NCBI GenBank assembly: GCA_022844485.1 | Contig: JALHLQ010000026.1 | Location: 1-54,651, forward strand | Length of the DNA stretch: 54,651 nucleotides | DNA from: Xanthobacteraceae bacterium | GTDB lineage: Bacteria > Pseudomonadota > Alphaproteobacteria > Rhizobiales > Xanthobacteraceae | Direction: 5' to 3' | Shown here: in pieces, positions 39,432 to 46,612 of the stretch | Layout: every line of letters begins with the position of its first letter | Numbering within the stretch: position 1 is the stretch's first letter | Translations under genes and position numbers: made by a program | Notes under the pieces: generated by a model | The model's input: only the letters and a program-made list of their open reading frames with translations | What the model was told of the DNA's origin: nothing | Databases searched by the model: none

Positions 39432-39508
39432 ACTGAAATAACGAGCCGAGGGGAAGCGGGAACTTCCGCCCCGGCTCTAACCGAAACCGCGATCTGGAGG
39501 ATCGAGGA

Positions 39509-39808
39509 ATGGCTGCCAAGCATCATATCACACGACGTTCTTTTGCGACTATGGCGGCTCTGCCGCTTGTGGGGCTTCCGGCTGTTGCCGAGCCGACTTC
39601 GCCCGCTGCTGAGATCGCAGAATGGAAAGCCGCGACGTTTGCCGTCGCAGCTGCATGGGACCGCCACATCGCGAATATTCGCGCAACCGGCCTCATGGCC
39701 TCAAGCAAAGAGATTGAGACCAGCGAGCCTTTTCTGGCGTGGCGTGCCTCGCTCGATCGAGTGAGCGCCGCCGCCGAGAAAATGCATCGGGCCATTCTCG
39801 AAAACTGA
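39509..39808 (+). CDS. Tat-exported small protein
   Basis: 99 residues with a twin-arginine signal (TRRSFATMAALPLVGLPAVA) and a helical mature part (AEIAEWKAATFAVAAAWDRH). GGAGG ribosome binding site. Export of a phage-encoded protein by the Tat route suggests a lysogen-expressed periplasmic function such as superinfection exclusion; inference only. Divergent from the RHH regulator. Confidence 0.65.
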   Translation: MAAKHHITRRSFATMAALPLVGLPAVAEPTSPAAEIAEWKAATFAVAAAWDRHIANIRATGLMASSKEIETSEPFLAWRASLDRVSAAAEKMHRAILEN

Positions 39809-39856
39809 AATCCAGACATTCCCCGCTGCCACGGGGAGAGCGCGAACACGGAGCTT

Positions 39857-39932
39857 CATGCGTCCGGCGTTCGCTCATGCGAACCCCCGACGCGTTCCGG
39901 GCTTGGCAGGCCGGACGCATGGAGACTGACCG
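39857..39932 (+). promoter_or_regulatory. structured RNA leader of the antirepressor gene
   Basis: A perfect 12-bp inverted repeat CATGCGTCCGGC (39857-39868) / GCCGGACGCATG (39910-39921) closes an inner 6-bp hairpin GTTCGC-TCAT-GCGAAC (39869-39884) and a possible second 4-bp hairpin CCCG/CGGG, giving a three-way junction. The ribosome binding site GGAG starts at 39921, its first base lying in the stem, 9 nt before the ATG. Possible thermosensor-, ligand- or protein-responsive switch. Confidence 0.65.
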
Positions 39933-40625
39933 ATGAAAGAACTGATGGCACAGCCGGGCTCTGGCCCGATCACCATGTCCAGCCGTGAGATTGCGGAACT
40001 CTGCGAAAAGCGTCACGACCACGTGTTGCGCGACTTCGAAAAGATGATGGAGGACCTCGGAGAAGATGCCCCCAATTTTGGGGGGATCTATCAGGACGCG
40101 TACGGCCGCGATCAGCGCGAGTATCGGTTGCCAAAACGGGAAGCGTTGATCCTCGTGTCGGGCTATTCGGCTGTCCTGCGCGCCAAGGTGGTCGACCGTT
40201 GGATTCAACTGGAGTTCGGCGCTGCTGACCCGATGCAGGTTCTCAACGACCCCGCATCGATGCGTGGGCTGCTGCTCGGCTACACCGAGAAGGTGCTCGC
40301 CCTTCAGGCCCAAGTGACAGAGGCAAAGCCCAAGACCGAGTTCTTCGACAAGTTCATCAACGCCGACGGGCTGTACAATCTGCAGAACGGAGCACGCGCC
40401 CTCGGCGCTCGCCCGAACCTGTTCATCCGCTGGCTGAAGACCAAGCACCTGTTCTATCAGGGCAAGGCGCTGGTGCCGCGCATCAACTTCATCCAGATGG
40501 GAATCTTCGAAGTGAAGTCGGAGATCATCGAGGGGACGGCCTACTACCAGACCTTCATCACTCCGAAGGGCATCGAGTATTTCTCGACGCGCATTCCTCC
40601 GGAGATCCGGGCCGCAGCGGCCTGA
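39933..40625 (+). CDS. antirepressor: Rha-family N-terminus with KilAC/ANT C-terminus
   Basis: 230 residues. Residues 10-100 (TMSSREIAELCEKRHDHVLR, GGIYQDAYGRDQREYRL, LILVSGYSAVLRAKVVDRWI) are the Rha regulatory domain. Residues 135-230 (FFDKFINADGLYNLQNGARA, ALGARPNLFIRWLKTK, YYQTFITPKGIEYF) are the KilAC/ANT antirepressor DNA-binding domain. Expected to inactivate a CI-like repressor and trigger lytic growth. The phage repressor has no self-cleavage domain, so this gene is the likely induction switch. Confidence 0.9.
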   Translation: MKELMAQPGSGPITMSSREIAELCEKRHDHVLRDFEKMMEDLGEDAPNFGGIYQDAYGRDQREYRLPKREALILVSGYSAVLRAKVVDRWIQLEFGAADPMQVLNDPASMRGLLLGYTEKVLALQAQVTEAKPKTEFFDKFINADGLYNLQNGARALGARPNLFIRWLKTKHLFYQGKALVPRINFIQMGIFEVKSEIIEGTAYYQTFITPKGIEYFSTRIPPEIRAAAA

Positions 40626-40646
40626 ACGTACCGACACGAGTGAAAC

Positions 40647-40671
40647 AAGGCCCGCTTCGGCGGGCCTTTTC
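40647..40671 (+). terminator. intrinsic terminator after the antirepressor
   Basis: AAGGCCCGC-TTCG-GCGGGCCTT stem-loop continuing into TT; UUCG tetraloop. Separates the antirepressor from the lysis genes. Confidence 0.9.
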
Positions 40672-40698
40672 ATTTCCGCAATCACAAGAGGATCACTG

Positions 40699-41223
40699 AT
40701 GCTTCGACCGCTTATAGCGGCGACGGCGCTTGTCTTTTGCGCTGTCGCTGTGCCTTCGCATGCTCATCCGCTGGTGCCGGGGCTTTCACAAGTCCATTCG
40801 GGGAAATCAACCCAAGGCATTGAACGCAAGGATGTAATGGCGAAAAGCCGTGGCGGAGGAAATCACCTCGCCATCGCCCGGAAGTACGTCGGCAAGAACC
40901 CTACTGGATGGAAGCGCCTCTGGTGCGCCCGGTTCATCGGCTATGTGCTGGAACGGGCTGGCCGCCGCGGTACGGGATCAAACCTCGCCAAGTCCTACGC
41001 TCGCTACGGGAAGGCGGTCTCGAAAGGCGCAGTCAAACCCGGCGACATCGCGGTCCTGACCCGCAAGGGCGGCGGCCATGTTGGAATCGTCGCACAGCCC
41101 CCGAAGGGCGGCAAGGTCGTTCTGGTGTCTGGAAACTCGGGAGGGGCAGGGCCAGGCCGCCGGGTCGTGACCGAGCGCGCCTATCCCGTCGGCCGCGTCA
41201 TCGCATGGCGGAGGCCGGCGTAA
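40699..41223 (+). CDS. secreted cell-wall peptidase (TIGR02594/NlpC-CHAP type)
   Basis: 174 residues with an N-terminal signal peptide (LIAATALVFCAVAVPSHA, cleavage near 22). Catalytic Cys76 in KRLWCARFIGYVLERAG and His127 in GGGHVGIVAQ, typical of the TIGR02594 papain-like amidase/peptidase group. Exported, probably a second cell-wall lytic enzyme beside the GH108 endolysin. Confidence 0.8.
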   Translation: MLRPLIAATALVFCAVAVPSHAHPLVPGLSQVHSGKSTQGIERKDVMAKSRGGGNHLAIARKYVGKNPTGWKRLWCARFIGYVLERAGRRGTGSNLAKSYARYGKAVSKGAVKPGDIAVLTRKGGGHVGIVAQPPKGGKVVLVSGNSGGAGPGRRVVTERAYPVGRVIAWRRPA

Positions 41224-41741
41224 TGGCCGCTTCCAACTTCGACCGCTCGCTGGCGGCCGTGCTTCGCCACGAAGGCGGCTATGTCGACCATCCCAAGGAC
41301 CCCGGCGGCGCCACGAACCTCGGCGTCACGCGCGCCACGCTGGCCCGCTATCGCGGTCGTGCGGTATCCAAGGCCGAGGTGAAAGCCCTGACGAAAGCAG
41401 AAGCCGCAAGGATTTACCGCGCGCTCTACTGGGATGTGATCCGGGGTGACGATCTTCCCGCCGGCGTCGATTTCGCCGTGTTCGATTATTGCGTGAACTC
41501 TGGACCGGGCAGGGCGAAGAAGACGCTGCAGGCGGCCGTCGGCTGTCGTGCGGACGGCGTGATCGGCCCGACCACGATGGCGGCAACGCACGCGCATCCG
41601 GCGCCCGACGTCATCCGCGCCTATTGCAAACGCCGCATGCGCTTCCTGGAAGGGCTTCGCACCTTCGCCGTGTTCGGGCGAGGCTGGCGCCGGCGCGTGC
41701 GCGAAACGGAAGCGCTCGCGCTCGAGATGGCAGGAAAATGA
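41223..41741 (+). CDS. endolysin, glycoside hydrolase family 108
   Basis: 172 residues, TAATG overlap. Catalytic Glu17 in VLRHEGGYVDHPKDPGG, then GATNLGVTRATLARYRG and YWDVIRGDDLPAGVDFAVFD, followed by the C-terminal GH108 peptidoglycan-binding part (DGVIGPTTMAA). Cleaves glycan strands of murein. Confidence 0.93.
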   Translation: MAASNFDRSLAAVLRHEGGYVDHPKDPGGATNLGVTRATLARYRGRAVSKAEVKALTKAEAARIYRALYWDVIRGDDLPAGVDFAVFDYCVNSGPGRAKKTLQAAVGCRADGVIGPTTMAATHAHPAPDVIRAYCKRRMRFLEGLRTFAVFGRGWRRRVRETEALALEMAGK

Positions 41742-41824
41742 CCTGGCAATACATCGTCAGCCGCATGCTGATCGGGCTTTCCGCCCTGTGCTTCGCGCTC
41801 GCGATCTTCGACATCATTCACTGA
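41738..41824 (+). CDS. small membrane protein, holin-like (28 aa)
   Basis: MTWQYIVSRMLIGLSALCFA plus LAIFDIIH: one transmembrane helix with a short N-terminus; ATGA overlap with the endolysin gene. Position suggests a holin partner or antiholin. Confidence 0.55.
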   Translation: MTWQYIVSRMLIGLSALCFALAIFDIIH

Positions 41825-41877
41825 AACCCGCCGCGCGGCCGGGCTTGCCGCGTAATCACGACAATCTGGAGAATGAC

Positions 41878-42078
41878 ATGAACTTCGAACAGGTGAAGGG
41901 CATTCTTGAACGCGCCCTGACCGTCGGCGTGACCTGGCTGGTCGCGAAGGGCTTCGTTCCGGCTTCCATCTCCGCTGAACTGGTGACGTTCGGTTTGCTT
42001 GGCGCCTCGCTCGTTTGGGGCTGGTACGTCAATCGCCCGTCCGTGCTCGCGGATGCCGCGGAAAAGACTGCCGGCTGA
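41878..42078 (+). CDS. holin (Pam3 gp28-like)
   Basis: 66 residues with two hydrophobic helices (ALTVGVTWLVAKGFVP and LVTFGLLGASLVWGWYVN) and a tail NRPSVLADAAEKTAG, matching the Pam3-gp28 putative holin family. GGAGA ribosome binding site. Confidence 0.75.
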   Translation: MNFEQVKGILERALTVGVTWLVAKGFVPASISAELVTFGLLGASLVWGWYVNRPSVLADAAEKTAG

Positions 42079-42308
42079 TGGCGACCCTCGTGGCCTGGCT
42101 CACGGGCCTCGCCAAACTCATCCCGCTCCTCGATCGCCTTGTGACCATCCTTCAGGGACGGAAGCTGAAGGCCGAGGGGCGGGCCGAAGCCCAGGCAGAA
42201 CAAGACAGGGCTGATCTAAATGCCGTCAAGAAAGTCACTGACGCTCGCCGTGCTGCTCGCGATAGCGATGGCGGGGTGCGCGAGGACGACAAGTACCTCC
42301 GGGATTAG
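42078..42308 (+). CDS. i-spanin, Rz-like
   Basis: 76 residues. N-terminal hydrophobic anchor (WLTGLAKLIPLLDRLVTILQ) followed by a charged coiled coil (RKLKAEGRAEAQAEQDRADL). The downstream lipoprotein gene starts inside it in another frame, the usual Rz/Rz1 nesting. Inner-membrane spanin subunit. Confidence 0.75.
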   Translation: MATLVAWLTGLAKLIPLLDRLVTILQGRKLKAEGRAEAQAEQDRADLNAVKKVTDARRAARDSDGGVREDDKYLRD

Positions 42309-42447
42309 TGCCGGAGTGACGTGCGTACTGTTCGAACCGATCAAGTATTCGCGTCACGACACGGGCGACACCCAGTCACAAGTACGTCAGCACAACGCTG
42401 CATGGGACGCCCTTTGCATTGATCCTGCGAAGGTCCAGAAAAAATGA
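42220..42447 (+). CDS. o-spanin, Rz1-like lipoprotein
   Basis: 75 residues. Signal with lipobox: VLLAIAMAGC, Cys20 being the lipidated residue. Nested in the Rz-like gene by 89 nt. Outer-membrane spanin half; unusually long mature part containing two further Cys (TCVLFEP, DALCIDP). Confidence 0.75.
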   Translation: MPSRKSLTLAVLLAIAMAGCARTTSTSGISAGVTCVLFEPIKYSRHDTGDTQSQVRQHNAAWDALCIDPAKVQKK

Positions 42448-42698
42448 CAGACACGCCTCCCGTTCATTCGAAGTGGAAGCTCGATCGCACTGTCCCGCTA
42501 GCCATGATTATCGGCATGGGAATGCAGTTCATCGGCTTCGTCTGGTTTGCCTCCGATCTGAACACCCGTGTCGGGCAGCTGGAAAAAACACAGGTCTCGA
42601 TGGAGCGTGCCGCGCGGATCGAGGAGCAGGTTCTTCGCCTGAGGGAAGACCTCGGCGAGATCAAGACGGACCTGAAGGCGCTTCTGCGCAAACCATGA
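42444..42698 (+). CDS. membrane protein with coiled coil (84 aa)
   Basis: One transmembrane helix (VPLAMIIGMGMQFIGFVWFA) then heptad-rich helix (VGQLEKTQVSMERAARIEEQ). Resembles small lysis-cassette membrane proteins sometimes called holins/antiholins. ATGA overlaps with both neighbours. Confidence 0.65.
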   Translation: MTDTPPVHSKWKLDRTVPLAMIIGMGMQFIGFVWFASDLNTRVGQLEKTQVSMERAARIEEQVLRLREDLGEIKTDLKALLRKP

Positions 42699-43138
42699 TT
42701 TTCCTGACATCGCGAAAGGCAAAGCCGATGCGCTCCAAGCCGCACGACTGGTTCTTCTATGCGTTGTGTTCCGGACTCGGGTTATTGGCCGGCATTGTTC
42801 TTCTGCTCTCGCTCATGGCAACGCCACGGGCCTATGCGCAGGAAGGCGGATGTTTCAAGACCGTTGACGTCATGGCCATGCTGACCCGAGACTCCATACC
42901 GTTCGATGTTTACCAGGATGCGGGAGAGGTCGAGCGCGGAATCGCCAAGATCTCGGAAGCGGCCAGCTTCCCGATCGAGAAGGACGCCGACGCGATCCTG
43001 ATCGTCAAGACAACGCCTGAGCCGCAAGTCTCCGTCTCATTCGCCGGCGTCGTTTGCGGGCGCATCCTCGTAACCAAATTGTTCGCGCGTGATTTGAAGG
43101 CCGCCATCCTCGGCAAGGCCAACACCCGCGATGCCTGA
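42695..43138 (+). CDS. exported or anchored protein (147 aa)
   Basis: N-terminal basic region and transmembrane/signal segment (ALCSGLGLLAGIVLLLSLMA, then ATPRAYAQ), followed by a soluble alpha/beta domain (DAILIVKTTPEPQVSVSFAG). No family recognised; may be processed after AYAQ. Part of the lysis operon. Confidence 0.65.
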   Translation: MIFLTSRKAKPMRSKPHDWFFYALCSGLGLLAGIVLLLSLMATPRAYAQEGGCFKTVDVMAMLTRDSIPFDVYQDAGEVERGIAKISEAASFPIEKDADAILIVKTTPEPQVSVSFAGVVCGRILVTKLFARDLKAAILGKANTRDA

Positions 43139-44353
43139 ATGGCAACCCCTCCGATTGCTGACGAAGTCCTGAAGGAGCGGGTGGCCGCGTATCTCGCCGC
43201 CGGAAGAAATCAGGTCCAGGCGTCCCATGCCCTCGGCATCGGCCGCTCCACATTGCAGCACAGCCTCAGGCAGGCGGCAGAGAAAGGCTTTCTAGGCCCG
43301 ATGGAAGCCCCTCCGGGCATGGTCATCAAGACCATCGCCCAGAAGGCCCCAGACGGCTCCTATGTCCGTTTCGGTAAAGAGCCAGGCGACGAGTATGTCC
43401 CGCACGTCGGGCATCTCCTTGCCAAGGACACCGTCCAGACCGACGCCGAAGGGCGCCTGATCCAGAGGTGGAGCCGCTACAAGCCAACCGATCTCGATCC
43501 GCTCTATGTGGCCGAGAAGGTGATCGAGAAGTTCTCGACCATGACGTCGGCGGCAACGCCACGGCCGGCGCCGCTTGTCGCGGCCGAAGCCGATCGCCGA
43601 ACGCTCTATCCGCGCGCCGACCTTCACCTCGGCCTGTACGCGTGGGGCCGAGAGGCTGGCCAGAACTGGGATCTTGAGACCGCTGTGCGCGTCTACAGGG
43701 AGGCGATGGGCGAAGTTTATGCCCGCTCTCCACCTACGGAAACCGCCATCATCCTTGGCGGGGGCGACTTCTTCCACGCCAATACTAACGAGTACCGAAC
43801 GCAATCGGGCAATGTGCTCGACGGCGACGGACGCACCGACAAGGTGATCCATCAGGGCATCGAGCTCGCGGCATTCGACATCGACGCCGCACTCGACATC
43901 CACCCGAATGTGATCGTCCGCTACGTCAAGGGAAACCACGACGAATACGCGGTGATCGCGCTCGTGCATGCGCTGGCGGCTTGGTATCGAAACGAGCCGC
44001 GCGTCGTGGTCGACACGTCCCCGGATCTCTTCTGGTGGCATCGCTTCGGCAAGGTGCTTCTCGGCGCAACGCACGGCCACAACATCAAGCCGGCGCAGCT
44101 GGCGATGATAATGGCGAACCGTTGCCCGCAGGACTGGGGCGAGACGGAATTCCGCTACGGCCACACCTTCCACGTCCACCATAAATCCCGGCCGGCGGAC
44201 GAGCTGCACGGCGTCATGGTCGAAACGCATCAAAGCCCAGCCGCCCAGGACTCCTGGCACTGGGGCAAGGGCTACCTGTCCGGACGCTCCATGCAATCCA
44301 TCACCTATCACAAGGACCGCGGCGAGCACGCCCGGAACACGGTCACGTTGTGA
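43139..44353 (+). CDS. HTH-metallophosphoesterase fusion
   Basis: 404 residues. N-terminal helix-turn-helix (NQVQASHALGIGRSTLQHSL) then calcineurin-like phosphoesterase motifs: RADLHLG, ILGGGDFFH, KGNHDE, GATHGH and GHTFHVH, all metal ligands present. This two-domain protein recurs in alphaproteobacterial phages; substrate (DNA, RNA or nucleotide) is unknown. TGATG-type start after the exported protein. Confidence 0.85.
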   Translation: MATPPIADEVLKERVAAYLAAGRNQVQASHALGIGRSTLQHSLRQAAEKGFLGPMEAPPGMVIKTIAQKAPDGSYVRFGKEPGDEYVPHVGHLLAKDTVQTDAEGRLIQRWSRYKPTDLDPLYVAEKVIEKFSTMTSAATPRPAPLVAAEADRRTLYPRADLHLGLYAWGREAGQNWDLETAVRVYREAMGEVYARSPPTETAIILGGGDFFHANTNEYRTQSGNVLDGDGRTDKVIHQGIELAAFDIDAALDIHPNVIVRYVKGNHDEYAVIALVHALAAWYRNEPRVVVDTSPDLFWWHRFGKVLLGATHGHNIKPAQLAMIMANRCPQDWGETEFRYGHTFHVHHKSRPADELHGVMVETHQSPAAQDSWHWGKGYLSGRSMQSITYHKDRGEHARNTVTL

Positions 44354-44577
44354 AGCAGTCCCGCAAGGCCAGCCTTGTCGAGGCGTGCCTGAATATGGCG
44401 CTAGGTTTCGCGGTGAGCATGGCGGCTCAGGTCGTCATCTTCCCGGTGTTCGGAATTCATATAGGCGTCGGTGCCCATATCGGAATCGGGATGGCGTTCA
44501 CGGTCGTCTCGATCGCGAGAAGCTATGCGTTGCGCCGACTGTTCGAGGCCATCATGGTGCGCGGTTATCTGCAGTGA
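44350..44577 (+). CDS. small membrane protein (DUF7220-like)
   Basis: 75 residues, GTG start (GTGA). KASLVEACLNMALGFAVSMA, VVIFPVFGI, GMAFTVVSIARSYALRRLFE: two to three short transmembrane helices in the pattern of DUF7220 phage proteins, which commonly sit beside such phosphoesterase genes. Confidence 0.75.
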   Translation: MKQSRKASLVEACLNMALGFAVSMAAQVVIFPVFGIHIGVGAHIGIGMAFTVVSIARSYALRRLFEAIMVRGYLQ

Positions 44578-44774
44578 TACCCGAGCGCTACCTCACGCCG
44601 ATGCCCGGCGGCGAAGACGAGGTCGAGGTCGATCACTGGTTCAAGGCGCGGGGCGAGCGGCACGCCGTCGTCTATCGCCTGCATCATGGAGAGCCGATCT
44701 TCTACGTCCGCGAGGAACGCCACCTGAAGCCATTGCCGCCCGGATGGGTGAGCGAATGGCCCGATGATCCATAA
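44574..44774 (+). CDS. hypothetical protein (66 aa), end of late operon
   Basis: GTG start in a GTGA overlap. MIPERYLTPMPGGEDEVEVD, then VVYRLHHGEPIFYVREER and PPGWVSEWPDD. No family recognised. Followed by the convergent terminator. Confidence 0.65.
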   Translation: MIPERYLTPMPGGEDEVEVDHWFKARGERHAVVYRLHHGEPIFYVREERHLKPLPPGWVSEWPDDP

Positions 44775-44784
44775 CCGCCGCACA

Positions 44785-44845
44785 CAAAAGCCTTAGGCGC
44801 GGTTACATCGCCCCCGTCGACTTCGGTCGGCGGGGGCTTTTGTCG
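44785..44845. terminator. bidirectional terminator between convergent operons
   Basis: Outer stem CAAAAGCC/GGCTTTTG (44785-44792 and 44835-44842) around an inner GCCCCCG/CGGGGGC hairpin; U-runs follow on both strands, ending the late operon and the leftward accessory operon. Confidence 0.85.
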
Positions 44846-44847
44846 TT

Positions 44848-45069
44848 TCAGCCGCGGCCCTGCGCGTTCATGGCTCTCGATCCATGAATCGAGACGGCCA
44901 CGTTCCGGCTCTTGCATTTCGAGCAGACGAAGGAATGCGGGCGCTTGTAGAGATCGAGATCGGGCGGGAGTGTCGTCAGATCCACGATGGCGCCTCTCTG
45001 GCAGTCCTGGCACCACAGCGACACGCCCATGTGATGCTCGATGAAGTCGGCAACGGTCTTCGGGGTCAT
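44848..45069 (-). CDS. zinc-finger-like small protein (73 aa)
   Basis: Two CxxC pairs (SLWCQDCQRG and FVCSKCKSRN) separated by 28 residues, a typical zinc ribbon. Last gene of the leftward accessory operon beyond attP B; ATGA overlap. May bind nucleic acid or a host protein. Confidence 0.75.
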   Translation of the reverse strand: MTPKTVADFIEHHMGVSLWCQDCQRGAIVDLTTLPPDLDLYKRPHSFVCSKCKSRNVAVSIHGSRAMNAQGRG

Positions 45070-45248
45070 CGCTCGCGGCGCTCCGGAACGATCCTGTCCA
45101 GCATCGAATTGAGATTCGGCTCCGATAGAACAGTGATGATCGCGAGCAGCTTGGCCTTCGTGCTCTCCGGGCCGAGAACAATCTTCTGAATGTCGTCCAG
45201 GGCATTTGCGAGAGGAACGGTATCGGTCGGCAGGGTGTGGCGCTTCAT
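45066..45248 (-). CDS. hypothetical protein (60 aa)
   Basis: Start MKRHTLPTD at 45248 overlaps the stop of the membrane peptide (ATGA). Helical (LANALDDIQKIVLGPESTKA, KLLAIITVLSEPNLNSML). No family recognised. Confidence 0.65.
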   Translation of the reverse strand: MKRHTLPTDTVPLANALDDIQKIVLGPESTKAKLLAIITVLSEPNLNSMLDRIVPERRER

Positions 45249-45322
45249 GCCCCGAAGATAAGCCGCCAAGCGCCGTAGAGGAACAGGGCGATGGCGAGGA
45301 AGCCGAAGGCGCGGCCGGCCAT
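45245..45322 (-). CDS. 25-residue membrane peptide
   Basis: MAGRAFGFLAIALFLYGAWR plus LIFGA: a single hydrophobic helix. It starts in conserved linker 1 with an AGGAGA ribosome binding site and its stop overlaps the next ATG. The same boundary in the other segment drives a different gene (1-92). Confidence 0.6.
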   Translation of the reverse strand: MAGRAFGFLAIALFLYGAWRLIFGA

Positions 45323-45343
45323 CTCTAGGTCTCCTGGGGTTAG
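45320..45343. repeat. conserved gene-boundary linker 1, second copy
   Basis: Identical to 90-113; contains start codon, ribosome binding site and upstream stop codon of the two flanking genes. Confidence 0.85.
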
Positions 45344-45555
45344 AACCGAAAGCGCGGATGAGTGATCGCGGCCTCGATCATATGCATGGCAATCTCGCGG
45401 TTGCGATGCTGCGAGCGCTCCATCTCCACTGTCGCAGTGATCCCCGTGGGAACGTGCGTGACCTTCACACCCGAGCGTGTGCCAACTTGCTGGCCGCCCG
45501 GCGACTGCCGCAGCACTTCGATCTTCAGGTGCTCATGCGGTATCAGATCGGTCAT
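45340..45555 (-). CDS. minimal GGQ release-factor domain protein
   Basis: 71 residues. HLKIEVLRQSPGGQQVGTRS, VTHVPTGITATVEMERSQHR, NREIAMHMIEAA reproduce the catalytic domain of class I release factors/ArfB, with GGQ at residues 20-22 and the ERSQH-x-N motif. It lacks the codon-recognition domain, the PCRF domain and the basic C-terminal tail of ArfB. It could hydrolyse peptidyl-tRNA on ribosomes, rescue stalled ones or interfere with host termination. Sits between conserved linkers 1 and 2 as exchangeable cargo. Confidence 0.85.
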   Translation of the reverse strand: MTDLIPHEHLKIEVLRQSPGGQQVGTRSGVKVTHVPTGITATVEMERSQHRNREIAMHMIEAAITHPRFRF

Positions 45556-45585
45556 TCCCGTGTCTCCTGTGGGGGTTAGGCGGCT
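45552..45585. repeat. conserved gene-boundary linker 2, second copy
   Basis: 34 bp identical to 403-436; spans start, ribosome binding site and upstream stop. Confidence 0.9.
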
Positions 45586-46421
45586 AGACGCGGCATGTCA
45601 TCGTGAACGCGCCCGTCAAGCAGGCGCCCAGCCTTGGCCTTGCCGACCTTGACGCATCCCGCTGCGGTCAGGCCGCGCACATCATAGTCCTCGACAATTT
45701 CGGACGGCAGCGTTTCCGCATCGACCCATTCGCCATTTTGCTTGTGATGAAACCAGCGGCCTAGATCGCGCGCTTGGTCGCGCATGTACCGGAAGTCATC
45801 CGGGTGCGTCGGTCTGGCCTTGTGCTGGCCCTGATCCGTCTCGCCTCCCGTGATGATCCAGTCCGGCGCATGCCTGTCGAGAATGATGCGCCCGAGCAGC
45901 GGCTCAAAGCTGCCGAAGGAGAACGCCGGATTGCGCTCTTGCTTGACGCGCCACAGCTTCATGCGGTCACGGTCATATTCCTCCTGATTTGCCATCGTCG
46001 CGCCGATAGCGGCATTGCGCGGAATGGGCGGGGCGCCGTTGAGCGGGTCTGTCATCTTCAGGACGTTGCCGACGCGCTTGGTCAGGAGCAACCATGTCAG
46101 GCTCGGCGTAGCTTCAATCAACTGGAACAAGTCATAGCGCCAGCTTACCGGAACCTCATTGTCGAACACGTCCGCGAGCGAGGCACAGAACACGAACCGG
46201 GTCTCGCCCGGCGGCACGGCTTTGTGCCAGCGGAGCGGCTGCTTCCAGTTCGCCTCCGAAGTCCGGACGCGCTCATTGCCGGCGCCCCATTCGGCGCGGC
46301 CGTAGCGGTCCTGCATCATCGTTCGGGCATAGCACCCGTCGCATGCCGGGCTGACTTCGGTGCATCCGATCCACGGGTTGAACGTGTGATCGGTCCAAGA
46401 GATTTCGGTCGTCTCGCCCAT
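45576..46421 (-). CDS. Gp37/Gp68 (DUF5131) family protein
   Basis: 281 residues from MGETTEISWTDHTFNPWIGC; GAGGAGG ribosome binding site 7 nt upstream favours this ATG over one at 46475. The motif TEVSPACDGCYARTM (three-Cys) and SLADVFDNEVP, TWLLLTKR, WIITGGETDQG are diagnostic for the phage Gp37/Gp68 family. The Cys cluster suggests an iron-sulphur or radical-SAM-like protein, but the family function is not established. First gene beyond attP B. Confidence 0.88.
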   Translation of the reverse strand: MGETTEISWTDHTFNPWIGCTEVSPACDGCYARTMMQDRYGRAEWGAGNERVRTSEANWKQPLRWHKAVPPGETRFVFCASLADVFDNEVPVSWRYDLFQLIEATPSLTWLLLTKRVGNVLKMTDPLNGAPPIPRNAAIGATMANQEEYDRDRMKLWRVKQERNPAFSFGSFEPLLGRIILDRHAPDWIITGGETDQGQHKARPTHPDDFRYMRDQARDLGRWFHHKQNGEWVDAETLPSEIVEDYDVRGLTAAGCVKVGKAKAGRLLDGRVHDDMPRLAA

Positions 46422-46612
46422 CCCAAACCTCCTCAAATCTATTCCCAAACCCGAAATTATTTCAGGGCTTGTCAAAGACTTAGAGGATGGAATGGACGCC
46501 GCTGGTGAGCCGGGAGGGAACGTCAGAAGCGTTCCAGATCAACGGCTTATTTCCCAAACTGCGTTATTCTTCCTCTATATCCATCAATAACATACGCGCA
46601 CCATTCCCAAAC
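46421..46612. other. probable phage attachment site attP (B) with repeated arm-type motif
   Basis: Four direct copies of TTCCCAAAC or its 8-base core: 46421-46428, 46442-46450, 46551-46559 and 46604-46612, two on each side of an approximately 100-bp core, between integrase B and the accessory operon. By analogy with the site at 961-1177 these are integrase arm sites. The minus strand of the core contains CCCTCCCGGCTCACCA, which looks like a tRNA 3' end with CCA, but no T-arm is recognisable. Confidence 0.55.
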
